The notes under the pieces were generated by a model that worked only from the letters and a program-made list of their open reading frames with translations, had not been told where the DNA came from and did not search any database. The position numbers and the translations under genes were made by a program. A stretch of 64,000 nt of DNA from Bhargavaea ullalensis (GTDB lineage Bacteria; Bacillota; Bacilli; Bacillales_A; Planococcaceae): assembly GCF_040545425.1 (NCBI RefSeq), contig NZ_JBEPLW010000006.1; one strand, 5' to 3'. Below, piece by piece: positions 8,115 through 19,118 of the stretch (its first letter is position 1; every line of letters starts with the position of its first letter).

Positions 8115-9274
8115 GCGGCCAATTCCATCTGAAAGTCCATGCGGAGCGGCGGGCGCTGGCCGTCAGCCTGGCGGCGGTCGTCTTTCTCCTCGTTGCCCTG
8201 TTCGGGAAAAATCCGCTTGTCTGGAGCCTGCCGCTTTCCATTCTCCTCGTGGTCATCGGGAATTATGCCTACGTGTTCCGTGCCGCCCGCAATATCCGGT
8301 TCAGGAACGAGCGGACGGTCCTCCGTTTGTTTCCCGGTGATGAAGGCCGGCTGCTGTTCAGCTTCACCAATGCCGGCCGGCTGCCGGTCCTCAGTGCCTC
8401 CTGGTCGGCAGAACTGCTCGACCGGGACGGGGCACTTGGCGGGAACGGAAAGGGCCCGGATGAATACCGCCCGCTTCTCCTCCTGGGCAGAGAGACTGCC
8501 GTCTTTCCGCTGGATGTCCTGGCGGCCAAGCGCGGATTTGCCCGGTATCCGGTCCTGAAAGTGAGTGTGCGCGATCTTCTCGGGCTTTACACGATCTGGC
8601 TTACATACACCGGATATGTCAGAAAAGAAATTTGCGTGTATCCGGAACTGCGGCCGTTTCAGCTTCCGGCCCGGCTTTCCCGGCTGGAGCCCGGTGCGTC
8701 ACCGGAGCGCATGTCGCTGTTTGAAGAACCGACGATGCCCCGCGGCAGCCGGACATACAGGCAGGGAGATCCGTTCGGGTCGGTCGCTTGGAAGGAAACA
8801 GCCAGGACCGGCGAACTGCGGACGAAGGAATTCGAGCGGGTCGTGCTCACGCGCTGGATCCTTGCCGCGAACCTGCCGGGGGACCGGTCCGGGCAGCCCG
8901 GTGAACGGCAGACCGAGAAGATTTTCGGTGAGATTGCTTTTGCGATGAGTGTTGCGGAAAAGAGGGGCATTGAAACGGAAGTGTGGCTCAACGTCCGGAT
9001 GGCGGGCGCGCGTTCTTATCTTCGCGTTCCCGCGGGACTGGGTCCTTCCCATTTCACCTCCGTGCTCCAGACACTTGCCCGTCTTCCGGCATCCGCCACC
9101 GTGGCGGATCCGACGAACATGTACGGCGGCATTTCCAAGGTTGCCGGCAAGGGGCATGTTCTTCTGCACTTCGGTGAGGCGGCCGAAAGTGCGGCCGGCA
9201 TGGAGCGCCTCCTGAGAAGGAAAGGGGTTCCCGTGCACCTCATCAAACCGGAGCGGGAGGTGGAGGCGGGATGA
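8111..9274 (+). CDS. DUF58 domain protein of MoxR operon
   Basis: A 387-residue protein with two N-terminal membrane helices (about residues 16-52) and a DUF58 domain. The DUF58 signature is clear: RGSRTYRQGDPFGSVAWKET, then ARTGELRTKEFER. The start is a TTG overlapping the moxR stop (TTGA) with CGGAGGA upstream, which fits coupled translation. DUF58 proteins are assumed to be the membrane-anchored partner of the MoxR ATPase and often resemble von Willebrand A domains in fold; the biochemical role is not established. The last codons overlap the next start (ATGA). Confidence 0.87.
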   Translation: MSGQFHLKVHAERRALAVSLAAVVFLLVALFGKNPLVWSLPLSILLVVIGNYAYVFRAARNIRFRNERTVLRLFPGDEGRLLFSFTNAGRLPVLSASWSAELLDRDGALGGNGKGPDEYRPLLLLGRETAVFPLDVLAAKRGFARYPVLKVSVRDLLGLYTIWLTYTGYVRKEICVYPELRPFQLPARLSRLEPGASPERMSLFEEPTMPRGSRTYRQGDPFGSVAWKETARTGELRTKEFERVVLTRWILAANLPGDRSGQPGERQTEKIFGEIAFAMSVAEKRGIETEVWLNVRMAGARSYLRVPAGLGPSHFTSVLQTLARLPASATVADPTNMYGGISKVAGKGHVLLHFGEAAESAAGMERLLRRKGVPVHLIKPEREVEAG

Positions 9275-10449
9275 AGGATCCGCGGATGACTGCCATCCGG
9301 CTGGCCGCCCTGATTCTGGAATTCACGGCTGTGTATATCTTCTCGGCACCCCCTTATCTGTTCCAGGATGAATTGCCGCCGGCCTGGCCGGTGATCCTCG
9401 CTCTCTTGGCAGGCGGTGCAGGGTATTTCCCGTTAAGGAGGAAGAATGCCCTCCTTGCCGCATTGGTCGCGTTGGTGCTGGCGTTCCTGGCCGGTATGAC
9501 ATGCGGACTGAGCCTTGGATTCTCCCTCATCCTGGCAGTGGTCGCCGTCTGGCGGTTTGGCGCATTCGCTTCCGGCGGTCCGCATGATACGGAACTGGCG
9601 GCTGCACTCCTGTCGGCCGGCTACGGTCTTGCCGCATTCTTCCTGATCGGGGGCGAAGCGGGGGATGCACTTTTAAAAGTGCTCATTTTACAATTCGGAT
9701 TTGCGGTGTTCGTCCGAGTGGCCAAAACCGTTCTCCAAACAGGACAGGGAGGCAGCAAACAAGACGGCGTATTGGCTGTGTTGGCGGCGGCGGCCGTTTT
9801 GTTTGCCGCAGCTGTCCTGAATCTCGGGCCGATCATGAGCCGGCTGGCCGTTCCCGCCGCCTGGCTGATGTCGGTGCTCGGAAGCCTGGTCGGCTGGGCC
9901 GCCTCGCCGTTCCTGCAGGCGGCGGAGCCATTGCTTGACCTACTCAATGAAAAACAGGAACAGATCGACAGTGGGCAGCCGGACGCGGGAGAAGCCGGGG
10001 AGCAGGAAGATTTTCAATTCACGGGCGGTGACGGGCTTCCTGATCATCCTTGGGCCGCGGTGGTGTTTTTCATCCTCCTCTTGATCGTTGCGGCGGCAGT
10101 GACGCTGTATTTGGTTCACCGGTACAGGGCCGCCCGCTCGATGCAGCGGCCGGATGTTCTTCCGGAAAGCCGGGTGCCGGCAGAAAGCCCCGGCCGGCGG
10201 AGTCCCCGGTCCCGCCGGCCGTCCGATCCGGTCCGGCGGGAAGTGTTCCGGCTGGAGAGGAAGATGAGCCATGCCGGCCGCGGTCGCAGGGCCGGGCAGA
10301 CTTTCGGCGAATGGCTTGCCGATCTCGGAGCGGACCGGGAAACAGCCGATGTGCTGGAAGGATTGTACGTCCGGGTCCGCTACGGGGAAGGGCCGGCAAC
10401 GACGGAAGAAACGAAGGAATTTCGGCGGCTGATCCGCCGGCTGGGGTGA
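9271..10449 (+). CDS. Multi-pass membrane protein with DUF4129-like tail, third gene of MoxR operon
   Basis: A 392-residue protein. The N-terminal 220 residues hold about seven hydrophobic helices; an acidic linker, one more helix near residues 257-277, and a basic cytoplasmic tail follow. The tail ends with a DUF4129-like pattern (ADVLEGLYVRVRYGEG, then EFRRLI). In many Bacillales, including B. subtilis YebA, the third protein of this operon is a membrane transglutaminase-like protein with this layout. Here the extracytoplasmic transglutaminase core is absent: there is no room between the membrane blocks and no Cys-His-Asp region. The start overlaps the DUF58 stop by 4 nt. Confidence 0.75.
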   Translation: MKDPRMTAIRLAALILEFTAVYIFSAPPYLFQDELPPAWPVILALLAGGAGYFPLRRKNALLAALVALVLAFLAGMTCGLSLGFSLILAVVAVWRFGAFASGGPHDTELAAALLSAGYGLAAFFLIGGEAGDALLKVLILQFGFAVFVRVAKTVLQTGQGGSKQDGVLAVLAAAAVLFAAAVLNLGPIMSRLAVPAAWLMSVLGSLVGWAASPFLQAAEPLLDLLNEKQEQIDSGQPDAGEAGEQEDFQFTGGDGLPDHPWAAVVFFILLLIVAAAVTLYLVHRYRAARSMQRPDVLPESRVPAESPGRRSPRSRRPSDPVRREVFRLERKMSHAGRGRRAGQTFGEWLADLGADRETADVLEGLYVRVRYGEGPATTEETKEFRRLIRRLG

Positions 10450-10520
10450 TGCAAGACACCGGCGAGGTGACCCGATACATGGTGGTGTGGCGTTTTCGGA
10501 ATTCACCGCGCGTATCATTT

Positions 10521-11744
10521 TCATTGTTCCGCAGTCGGCACCGTCTTCTCGTTCCTGGCGGCCATCTGTCCGGACAGGAACAGCAGGATGATCGTGACGA
10601 TGAACAGCCAGATTGATGCGTTCCAGGCGCCTGTCATGTCATGGAACGCGCCGAACAGGACGGGGCCTGCCGCGGCAAGCAGATAGCCGAGCGACTGGGC
10701 CATCCCCGACAGCGAGGCGGCTTCGGCCGGCGTGTTCGTCCGGAGCGCGAAGAACAACATCGCAAGCCCGAACGAGGCGCCGCCGGATACGCCCATCAGG
10801 ACCATCCAAAGCGGAGTGAGCGCCATGTTGTTCACAAACAATCCGCCGTATCCGGAGATGTAGAAGACGGTGATGATTGCCACGAGCAGCCGCTGGTCTT
10901 TCATCCGGCCCGCCACGATCGGGATGATGAACGTGAACGGGATCTGCGAGAACTGCACGAGCGAAAACATCCAGCCCGCCGCACTTTCATCCATCCCCCG
11001 CGACATGAGCACTTCGGGCACCCAGGCGGCCGTCGTATAAAACATGACCGACTGAAGGCCCATGAAGAACGTGACGCCCCAGGCGAGCGGGGATTTCCAG
11101 AGCGGCCTCGGTGCGGGTCCGGCAGACGGGCCCGACACTTCAAGCACCGGCCGCTTCTTCACCTGCGGGAGCCAGATGATGGCTGCGACGGCGGCGAGCA
11201 AAGCCCAGATGCCGAGGGAAGCGCGCCATCCGACTGCAACTGAGTTGGCGATCGGCGCACTGAGCCCGGCGGCGATGCCTGCCGAGAGATTCATCGACAC
11301 GGTGTAGACGCCGGTCATGAGACCGACCTGAAGAGGGAAGTTCATCTTCACCAGGCTCGGCAGAAGCACATTGCCGAATGAAATTGCCACGCCGAGCAGG
11401 AAAGTGCCCGTGATGAGCATGCCGGTTCCTCCGGCCGACCGGATAAAGATCCCGACAACCAGGAGAAGCAGGGCGATGAACAGGCTTCTTGCCATTCCGA
11501 TCCGGTCAGCGATCTTCGGCACGACCGGGGAAACGAGCGCAAATGCGAGGAGCGGGATTGTTGTCAGGAAGCCGGCGATCGTACTGGAAATGCCCAGGTC
11601 CTCCATGATCCGGGAAATGACCGGGCCGACCGAAGTGAGCGGGGACCGCAGGGTAAAGGCGATGGCGATGACGCCGATCAGCAGGAGCCAGGCACCGGGC
11701 GGCAGCCGGAGCCGCTTTGATCGATATGTATGAGTTTCTTCCAA
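10521..11744 (-). CDS. MFS transporter, CynX/NimT (YycB-like) family
   Basis: A 407-residue membrane protein with about 12 helices. The first helix region IAIAFTLRSPLTSVGPVI is typical of the cyanate/nitroimidazole (CynX/NimT) branch of MFS, as is the PKIADRIGMARS loop after helix 2. The start is assigned to a TTG at 11744 because GGAGGG lies 6 nt upstream; a second TTG nine codons earlier lacks a ribosome site. The protein is a probable exporter or anion/drug transporter, but the substrate is unknown. It is transcribed alone, converges on the MoxR operon and diverges from leuS. Confidence 0.82.
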   Translation of the reverse strand: MEETHTYRSKRLRLPPGAWLLLIGVIAIAFTLRSPLTSVGPVISRIMEDLGISSTIAGFLTTIPLLAFALVSPVVPKIADRIGMARSLFIALLLLVVGIFIRSAGGTGMLITGTFLLGVAISFGNVLLPSLVKMNFPLQVGLMTGVYTVSMNLSAGIAAGLSAPIANSVAVGWRASLGIWALLAAVAAIIWLPQVKKRPVLEVSGPSAGPAPRPLWKSPLAWGVTFFMGLQSVMFYTTAAWVPEVLMSRGMDESAAGWMFSLVQFSQIPFTFIIPIVAGRMKDQRLLVAIITVFYISGYGGLFVNNMALTPLWMVLMGVSGGASFGLAMLFFALRTNTPAEAASLSGMAQSLGYLLAAAGPVLFGAFHDMTGAWNASIWLFIVTIILLFLSGQMAARNEKTVPTAEQ

Positions 11745-11833
11745 ATGCAGCCCTCCAGACAGAAAATACAAACAATGCTTCCATCATCGTACCACCGGGC
11801 TTCATCCGTGTAAATCCGCCCGCACACTGGTAC

Positions 11834-11862
11834 TTGCGGCGGCATGGACTATCGGGTACAAT
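11834..11862 (+). promoter_or_regulatory. Sigma-A promoter of the leuS T-box transcript
   Basis: TTGCGG, a 17-bp spacer, then TACAAT. Transcription would begin near 11869, just before the T-box leader. Confidence 0.65.
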
Positions 11863-11868
11863 AATGCC

Positions 11869-12117
11869 AATAGTCAAAGACGTTGACGGGGAATAGTAAG
11901 CGTTCCGGTCCTTCCAAGAGAGCCGGCGGTCGGTGCAAGCCGGCAGGACGGAACGCCGAACTCGCCTCCCGAGTCCGCACCGCAGGAAATTGCCTGCAGG
12001 TGCCGTCCCTCCGCGTTAAGGAAAAGCTGGACGGCTTGCCGTCAATTTGGGTGGCACCACGGGAGCGCAACAGTCTCTCGTCCCTGTTTCGGGACGGGGG
12101 ATTTTTTATTTCTAAGG
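11869..12117 (+). ncRNA. T-box leader RNA, leucine-specific, upstream of leuS
   Basis: The leader carries the T-box core TTTGGGTGGCACCACGGG (12046-12063), which pairs with the uncharged tRNA acceptor end in the antiterminator. Stem I shows an AATAGTAAG motif on its 5' side, and GCGTTCCG...GTCC pairs with GGAC...GGAACGC. A CTC leucine codon in CCGAACTCGCC lies at the specifier position. A terminator hairpin (CGTCCC/GGGACG) and T-run end at about 12110, right before the leuS ribosome site. Known T-box logic: uncharged tRNA-Leu prevents termination. The start is estimated from the promoter. Confidence 0.93.
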
Positions 12118-12128
12118 AGGAATGGGCC

Positions 12129-14546
<2,418 letters not shown>

Positions 14547-14555
14547 GCCGGACGC

Positions 14556-14592
14556 AAAAAACCCGGAGCGGGGAAGACCTGCTCCGGGTTTC
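14556..14592 (+). terminator. Terminator of leuS, nearly duplicated at 14693-14729
   Basis: AAACCCGGAGC pairs with GCTCCGGGTTT around a loop GGGGAAGACCT. The same hairpin with only a few changes recurs on the other side of array B1. Confidence 0.87.
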
Positions 14593-14604
14593 GTTCATAG
14601 ATCC

Positions 14605-14688
14605 GATAAAGATAACGCTTTGCCTGATAAAGATAACGTTTTGGGCGATAAAGATAATGCTTCATCAGATAAAGATAACGCCGGGGGA
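14605..14688. repeat. Tandem array of four 21-bp units (array B1)
   Basis: Four units begin GATAAAGATAACG (third unit GATAATG) with an 8-bp variable linker and a period of exactly 21 bp. The array lies between two near-identical terminator hairpins, in the gap between convergent leuS and the flavoprotein gene. Its first unit is identical over 21 bp to the first unit of array B2 at 41735, 27 kb away. Confidence 0.95.
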
Positions 14689-14692
14689 AATG

Positions 14693-14729
14693 AAAAACCC
14701 GGAGCGGGAAAAACCTGCTCCGGGTTTTA
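14693..14729 (-). terminator. Terminator of the flavoprotein gene
   Basis: AAACCCGGAGC/GCTCCGGGTTT stem with flanking A and T runs, 8 nt downstream of the minus-strand stop. A near copy of the leuS terminator. Confidence 0.85.
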
Positions 14730-14736
14730 TGCTGCC

Positions 14737-16008
14737 TTATTCACCTGTTCCGAGCGCAGACTGTGCTGCGTTCATGCCGGCGATCCGGCCGGTGACGAGT
14801 GCGGAAGTGATGTTGTATCCGCCCGTGTACCCGTGGATGTCGAGGATTTCACCGCAGAAGAAGAGACCTGCTTTTTTCTTGGACGCCATCGTTTTCGGCC
14901 ACACTTCCTTCACCGACACTCCGCCGCCCGTGACGAACGCCTTTTCGATCGGCTGGGTGCCGTTCACGGTCATTTCGAATGAATGCAGAAGACGGGACAG
15001 GCTGCGCAGCTTCTCGTGGGCGATTTGGCCTGCGGGTGCCGCCGGATCGATTTCCGCTTCTTCCATGAGGAACAGCAGCCACCGCTCAGGCACCAAGCCT
15101 TTCCAAAGATTTTTCGCCGCTTTTTTCGGCTCTTCCTTTGCGCCCTTCACTAGCTTCTGGAACGTTTCTTCGGTGTTTTCATCAGGCAACGCATCAATTT
15201 GCATCGTGACCGGAGCGCCGCCGGTCTTTTTCATTTCCTTTACGACAAACTGGCTGCAGCGCAGGATCGCCGGGCCGCTCAGCCCGAAGTGGGTGAACAG
15301 CATGTCCATCCGGTGGGTGACGAGCGTCTTGCCTTTCTTGTTCAGCACCGATACGGCCGCATCCCGGAGGGCGAGGCCCTGGAGCGTCCTCGACCGGATG
15401 AACGGCTCGCCGGAGAGAAGCGGCACTTCGGTCGGATACAATTCGGTGACGGTGTGGCCGGCACGTTCCGCCCACGGATAGCCGTCGCCCGTCGAACCGG
15501 TCTGAGGAACGGCCTTGCCGCCGGATGCCACGACGACCGAACGGCTCCGGATTTCCTCTCCGTTTTCGAGCCGGACGCCGAGAATGTGCTCCTCATCCAT
15601 GAGCAGCTTGGCGACACGTGCGCCGAACCGGACTTTGACACCGAGCTTTTCGAGCTCGCCCGTCAGCGCGTCGACCACGTCTGATGCCTTGTCGGACACC
15701 GGGAACATCCGGCCGTGGTCTTCTTCTTTCAACGGAACGCCAAGCCCCTCGAAAAAGCGGATGATGTCTTGATTGTCAAAAACGGAGAACGGTCCGTAGA
15801 GAAATCGGCCGTTGCCGGGGATGTGGCGGATGATTTCCTCGTAATCCAGATTGTTGGTCACATTGCACCGCCCGCCTCCGCTGATGGCGAGTTTCTTGCC
15901 GAGCTTGTTTCCTTTCTCGATCAGTAGCACATCGGCGCCTTCCGCCCCCGCAGCCGCGGCGGCCATGAGCCCCGAAGGACCGCCGCCGATGATGATCACG
16001 TCATGCAT
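14737..16008 (-). CDS. HI0933/BaiN-family FAD-dependent oxidoreductase (YtfP-like)
   Basis: A 423-residue flavoprotein. The N-terminal Rossmann fold VIIIGGGPSGLMAAAAAG binds the FAD ADP part; it is followed by GKKLAISGGGRCNVTN, a signature of this family, and the C-terminal FAD block FFCGEILDIHGYTGGYN. The second segment VVVASGGKAVPQTGSTGDG is also typical. The electron acceptor and substrate are unknown for most members. The ATG at 16008 is chosen because AAAGGA lies 8 nt upstream; an ATG three codons earlier overlaps that site. Convergent with leuS and divergent from the MurJ-like gene. Confidence 0.85.
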   Translation of the reverse strand: MHDVIIIGGGPSGLMAAAAAGAEGADVLLIEKGNKLGKKLAISGGGRCNVTNNLDYEEIIRHIPGNGRFLYGPFSVFDNQDIIRFFEGLGVPLKEEDHGRMFPVSDKASDVVDALTGELEKLGVKVRFGARVAKLLMDEEHILGVRLENGEEIRSRSVVVASGGKAVPQTGSTGDGYPWAERAGHTVTELYPTEVPLLSGEPFIRSRTLQGLALRDAAVSVLNKKGKTLVTHRMDMLFTHFGLSGPAILRCSQFVVKEMKKTGGAPVTMQIDALPDENTEETFQKLVKGAKEEPKKAAKNLWKGLVPERWLLFLMEEAEIDPAAPAGQIAHEKLRSLSRLLHSFEMTVNGTQPIEKAFVTGGGVSVKEVWPKTMASKKKAGLFFCGEILDIHGYTGGYNITSALVTGRIAGMNAAQSALGTGE

Positions 16009-16104
16009 AGTTTCCATCCTTTCAAAATGACCGGGCCTGAGACCCGGCCAGAAGACAATTCAGTTGTTGCCGGCTGCATTCCCGGTTGGAACGCAGGTTT
16101 TATC

Positions 16105-16209
16105 GAGTCGAACGATTATGTCCCCGAGTCGAACGATTATGTCCCTGAGTCGAATGATTAAGCCTATGAGTCGAACGATTACGCCCCCGAGTCGAATGAT
16201 TCGCGTCCG
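16105..16209. repeat. Tandem array of five 21-bp units (array C)
   Basis: Five consecutive 21-bp units start GAGTCGAACGATTA or GAGTCGAATGATT, each followed by a 7-8 bp variable, C-rich linker. It lies in the 337-bp gap between the divergent flavoprotein and MurJ-like genes. A weak minus-strand TATAAT (16258-16263) would place the array in the 5' leader of the flavoprotein gene. The core differs from arrays A and B but the architecture is the same. Confidence 0.95.
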
Positions 16210-16345
16210 GCGGCCGCGTGCAGCCCGGGCAACCCGCTCTGCACGGGCACGTCCTTCATTATACAACACGATCTCCGCAAAAGGATTTGAGATATCGGCC
16301 GCCGCGGAGTACACTGTAGAATAGTTTATAGAAAGGAACGGTCCT

Positions 16346-17956
16346 ATGTCATCCAACTTAGTCAAAGGGACGGCGGTCCTGTCGATCGGGCTGTTCCTGT
16401 CCAAGGCGCTCGGTCTCCTGTATGTCATTCCGCTTTATGCGATGGTCGGCAAGGAGAACCTGGGGCTTTATCAGTATGCCTACATACCGTACAACATCAT
16501 GCTGTCGTTCGCGATTTCGGGCATGCCGATCGCAGTGTCGAAATTTGTCTCCAAATATAATGCGCTCGGCGACTATGAAACCGGGCGCAGGTTGTTCAAA
16601 TCCAGCCTCGGCATCATGATCGGGACGGGGATTGTCTCGTTCCTCCTCCTGTTCTTCCTAGCCGAACCGATGGCGCACATGGTCATCGCCGATGATGAGC
16701 AGGTGTTCTCGGTCGATGAAATCGCCGGCGTGATCCGGTGGGTGAGCTTCGCGCTCATCGTCGTCCCGTTCATGAGCCTGACGCGCGGCTTTTTCCAGGG
16801 CTATCAGCAGTTCACGCCGACTGCCGTATCCCAGCTCCTGGAGCAGATCGTCCGGATTCTGTTCGTCTTGGCGGGCGTGTATGTCGTCATCAACTTCATG
16901 GAAGAATCGCCGAGGACTGCGATTTCGTTTGCAGTGTTCGCCGCGTTCATCGGTGCACTGGCCGGCCTGGCGATCCTCGGCTATTACTGGAAACGCGAAA
17001 AGCCGGAGTTCGACCGGCTGCTTGATGGGAGCACCCACTCGAACGGGGCCAGCCTGAAGGACATGTACCGCGAACTCATTGTCTACATTTTCCCGATCGT
17101 CCTTGTCGGGCTGGCCAATCCGCTGTTCCAGTTTGTCGATATGATCACATTCAACCGGGCGATGGCGTCCATCGGGCTCGCTTCCGTGTCGGACGGGATG
17201 CTCGCGATGCTGAACTTCACGACACACAAGATCGTCATGATCCCGGTCATGATCGGGACGGCGTTCTCGATGGCGCTCATCCCGATCATTACGGGCTACT
17301 TCACGACGGGCAACCGCCCGGCGATGACCCGCTCGCTTGATCAGACGTATCAGATCGTCGCTTTCCTCACTTTCCCGATGGTCCTCGGCCTGATGATTCT
17401 GTCGGGCGAGTTTTACCATCTTCTGTTTGAACAGGACCCGGTCGGCGCGGATATTCTGCGCGCCTATGCCCCGACGTCGATCCTGTTCGCGTTGTATTCG
17501 GTGACCGGCTCGATCCTGCAGGCGATCGACCGGCACAAGTGGATCGTCCTGAACCTGCTCATCGGCCTGTTCCTGAAACTGGCGCTGAACATTCCGCTCA
17601 TCAAGCTGTTTGAAGCGGAGGGGGCGATTCTTGCGACGGTGATCGGCTACGGTGTGGCGGTCGCGATGAATATCATTGTCGCCTCGCGTGCGCTGAACTA
17701 CCGCTCGTCGATGGTCATGCGCCGCCTGCTGCTCATTCTCGTATTCAATCTGGCCATGGCGCTTGCCGCCTGGCTCACGCTGAAGGGACTCCGGCTGTTC
17801 GGCCCTGCGGATACGAAGGGGAGGGCATTCATTTATATCGTCGTGACGGCTGCGGTCGGTGCGGTCGTCTATGCGGTCATTTCGTTTAAATCCGGTCTTG
17901 CCCAGAAGCTGTTCGGCGACCGGCTCAAGCGGCTGACCGACAAACTCGGACTGTGA
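16346..17956 (+). CDS. murJ: Putative lipid II flippase, MurJ/YtgP family
   Basis: A 536-residue polytopic protein of the MOP/MviN superfamily with about 14 hydrophobic helices. B. subtilis YtgP (MurJ) has about the same length and a closely similar N-terminus beginning with a short cytoplasmic segment and KGTAVLSIGLFLSKALGLLY. The segment LTRGFFQGYQQFTPTAVSQLLEQ is characteristic of this branch. It would flip the lipid-linked peptidoglycan precursor across the membrane; paralogues of this family also export other polysaccharide lipids, so the substrate is inferred. An ATG with AAAGGA upstream is used. The next gene starts 10 nt after the stop. Confidence 0.83.
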   Translation: MSSNLVKGTAVLSIGLFLSKALGLLYVIPLYAMVGKENLGLYQYAYIPYNIMLSFAISGMPIAVSKFVSKYNALGDYETGRRLFKSSLGIMIGTGIVSFLLLFFLAEPMAHMVIADDEQVFSVDEIAGVIRWVSFALIVVPFMSLTRGFFQGYQQFTPTAVSQLLEQIVRILFVLAGVYVVINFMEESPRTAISFAVFAAFIGALAGLAILGYYWKREKPEFDRLLDGSTHSNGASLKDMYRELIVYIFPIVLVGLANPLFQFVDMITFNRAMASIGLASVSDGMLAMLNFTTHKIVMIPVMIGTAFSMALIPIITGYFTTGNRPAMTRSLDQTYQIVAFLTFPMVLGLMILSGEFYHLLFEQDPVGADILRAYAPTSILFALYSVTGSILQAIDRHKWIVLNLLIGLFLKLALNIPLIKLFEAEGAILATVIGYGVAVAMNIIVASRALNYRSSMVMRRLLLILVFNLAMALAAWLTLKGLRLFGPADTKGRAFIYIVVTAAVGAVVYAVISFKSGLAQKLFGDRLKRLTDKLGL

Positions 17957-17966
17957 GGCGAATGAT

Positions 17967-18686
17967 TTGAGACTGGACAAACTGCTGGCCAACAGCGGCT
18001 TTGGTTCGAGGAAAGAAGTGAAGGCCCTGCTCAAGCAGGGGGCGGTAAGCGTGGGGGGAGAGGTCGCACGGGACCCGAAGCTCCATGTCGATCCGGCGGT
18101 TGACGGCGTCACCGTTTACGGGGATCCGGTCCACTACCGGGAGTTCATCTACATCATGATGAACAAGCCGCCGGGCGTCGTCTCGGCGACCGAAGACAAC
18201 CGGGACCGGACGGTGATCGACCTGCTGCCTCATGAATACCGCCGGTTCGAGCCGTTCCCGGCCGGCCGCCTCGACAAAGACACGGAAGGCCTGCTGCTCA
18301 TCACGAACGACGGAAAGCTGGCGCATGAACTGCTGTCCCCGAAACGGCACGTCGACAAGATATACTTTGCCAGAGTGAGCGGAGAAGTGACCGAAGCGGA
18401 CAGGGAGGCCTTTGCGGCCGGCGTGGAACTGGACGACGGATACATCACGCAGCCTGCCGTGCTGAACATCCTTTCGGCAGGACCGGTTTCTGAAATCGAA
18501 CTGACGATCACGGAAGGGAAATTTCATCAGGTGAAGCGGATGTTCGAAGCACGGGGCAAGCGGGTCGTCTTCCTGAAACGTCTCGCGATGGGGCCGCTGC
18601 CGCTGGATCCCGGTCTTGCGCCAGGCGACTGGCGTGAACTGACGGGGGAAGAATTGGAACAGCTGAAAACACACAAAAAAGGATGA
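17967..18686 (+). CDS. rsuA: 16S rRNA pseudouridine synthase, RsuA family
   Basis: A 239-residue enzyme with an N-terminal S4 RNA-binding domain (MRLDKLLANSGFGSRKEVKA) and a pseudouridine synthase domain. The catalytic Asp103 lies in AGRLDKDTEGLLL, and KFHQVKRMFEARG is the conserved C-terminal block. The RsuA/RluB/E/F branch modifies one rRNA uridine; by length and synteny (B. subtilis YtzG) RsuA is the best call. The start is a TTG 10 nt after the previous stop with GTGAGGCG upstream, so it is probably cotranscribed with the MurJ-like gene. A two-way terminator overlaps the last codons. Confidence 0.88.
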   Translation: MRLDKLLANSGFGSRKEVKALLKQGAVSVGGEVARDPKLHVDPAVDGVTVYGDPVHYREFIYIMMNKPPGVVSATEDNRDRTVIDLLPHEYRRFEPFPAGRLDKDTEGLLLITNDGKLAHELLSPKRHVDKIYFARVSGEVTEADREAFAAGVELDDGYITQPAVLNILSAGPVSEIELTITEGKFHQVKRMFEARGKRVVFLKRLAMGPLPLDPGLAPGDWRELTGEELEQLKTHKKG

Positions 18687-18712
18687 CCCGCCGCGAGGCA
18701 GGCCATCCTTTT
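18675..18712. terminator. Bidirectional terminator between rsuA and ytzE
   Basis: AAAGGATGACC pairs with GGCCATCCTTT; A-run on one side and T-run on the other serve the two converging genes. Confidence 0.8.
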
Positions 18713-18727
18713 CGTATGTGTACAGTC

Positions 18728-18949
18728 TCAAGAAGTCAGTTTTACCCGTTTCTCCGTCGTTGTCCATTTGCCGCGGCTGGGGCTGTCGACCAAGCCGTTG
18801 AAAGCAAGCACGTTCAGATCTCTCTGGACCGTGCGCGGAGTGATGCCGAATGCATCGACCAGATCATCGGTCGTGACGGTGCCCCGATCCCGGATGTACA
18901 AATAAACATCCTTGATCCGGGTGAGCATCCGGTCGGTAGTAGGTTTCAT
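18728..18949 (-). CDS. ytzE: DeoR-type winged-helix regulator, YtzE-like
   Basis: A 73-residue stand-alone DNA-binding domain. The helix-turn-helix reads TTDDLVDAFGITPRTVQRDLNVLAFNGLVD, followed by a short wing (SRGKWTTTEKRVKL). It matches the short DeoR-like regulator YtzE found at this position in B. subtilis; no ligand-binding domain is present. The ATG at 18949 is preferred since AAGGAG lies upstream and the extra 33 residues available upstream look unrelated. A good promoter about 140 bp upstream implies a long leader. Targets are unknown. Confidence 0.8.
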   Translation of the reverse strand: MKPTTDRMLTRIKDVYLYIRDRGTVTTDDLVDAFGITPRTVQRDLNVLAFNGLVDSPSRGKWTTTEKRVKLTS

Positions 18950-19089
18950 GTCCAGAACCACTCCTTCACCATTTATCTCCTTGGCAAGACCAGCGGACGT
19001 CCAAAGCGTCGAGCCATGCTCGAAGACTCTTCTGTAGAGGGCGTACACATCCTTTGTTTGGTTTGGGCAACCCGAACGGTCCCTCTCTT

Positions 19090-19118
19090 ATTATACAACA
19101 ATAATTAGAGTATTCCAA
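19090..19118 (-). promoter_or_regulatory. Sigma-A promoter for ytzE
   Basis: On the minus strand TTGGAA, 17-bp spacer, TATAAT. It gives a leader of about 135 nt before the ytzE start, for which no structure was recognised. Confidence 0.6.
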
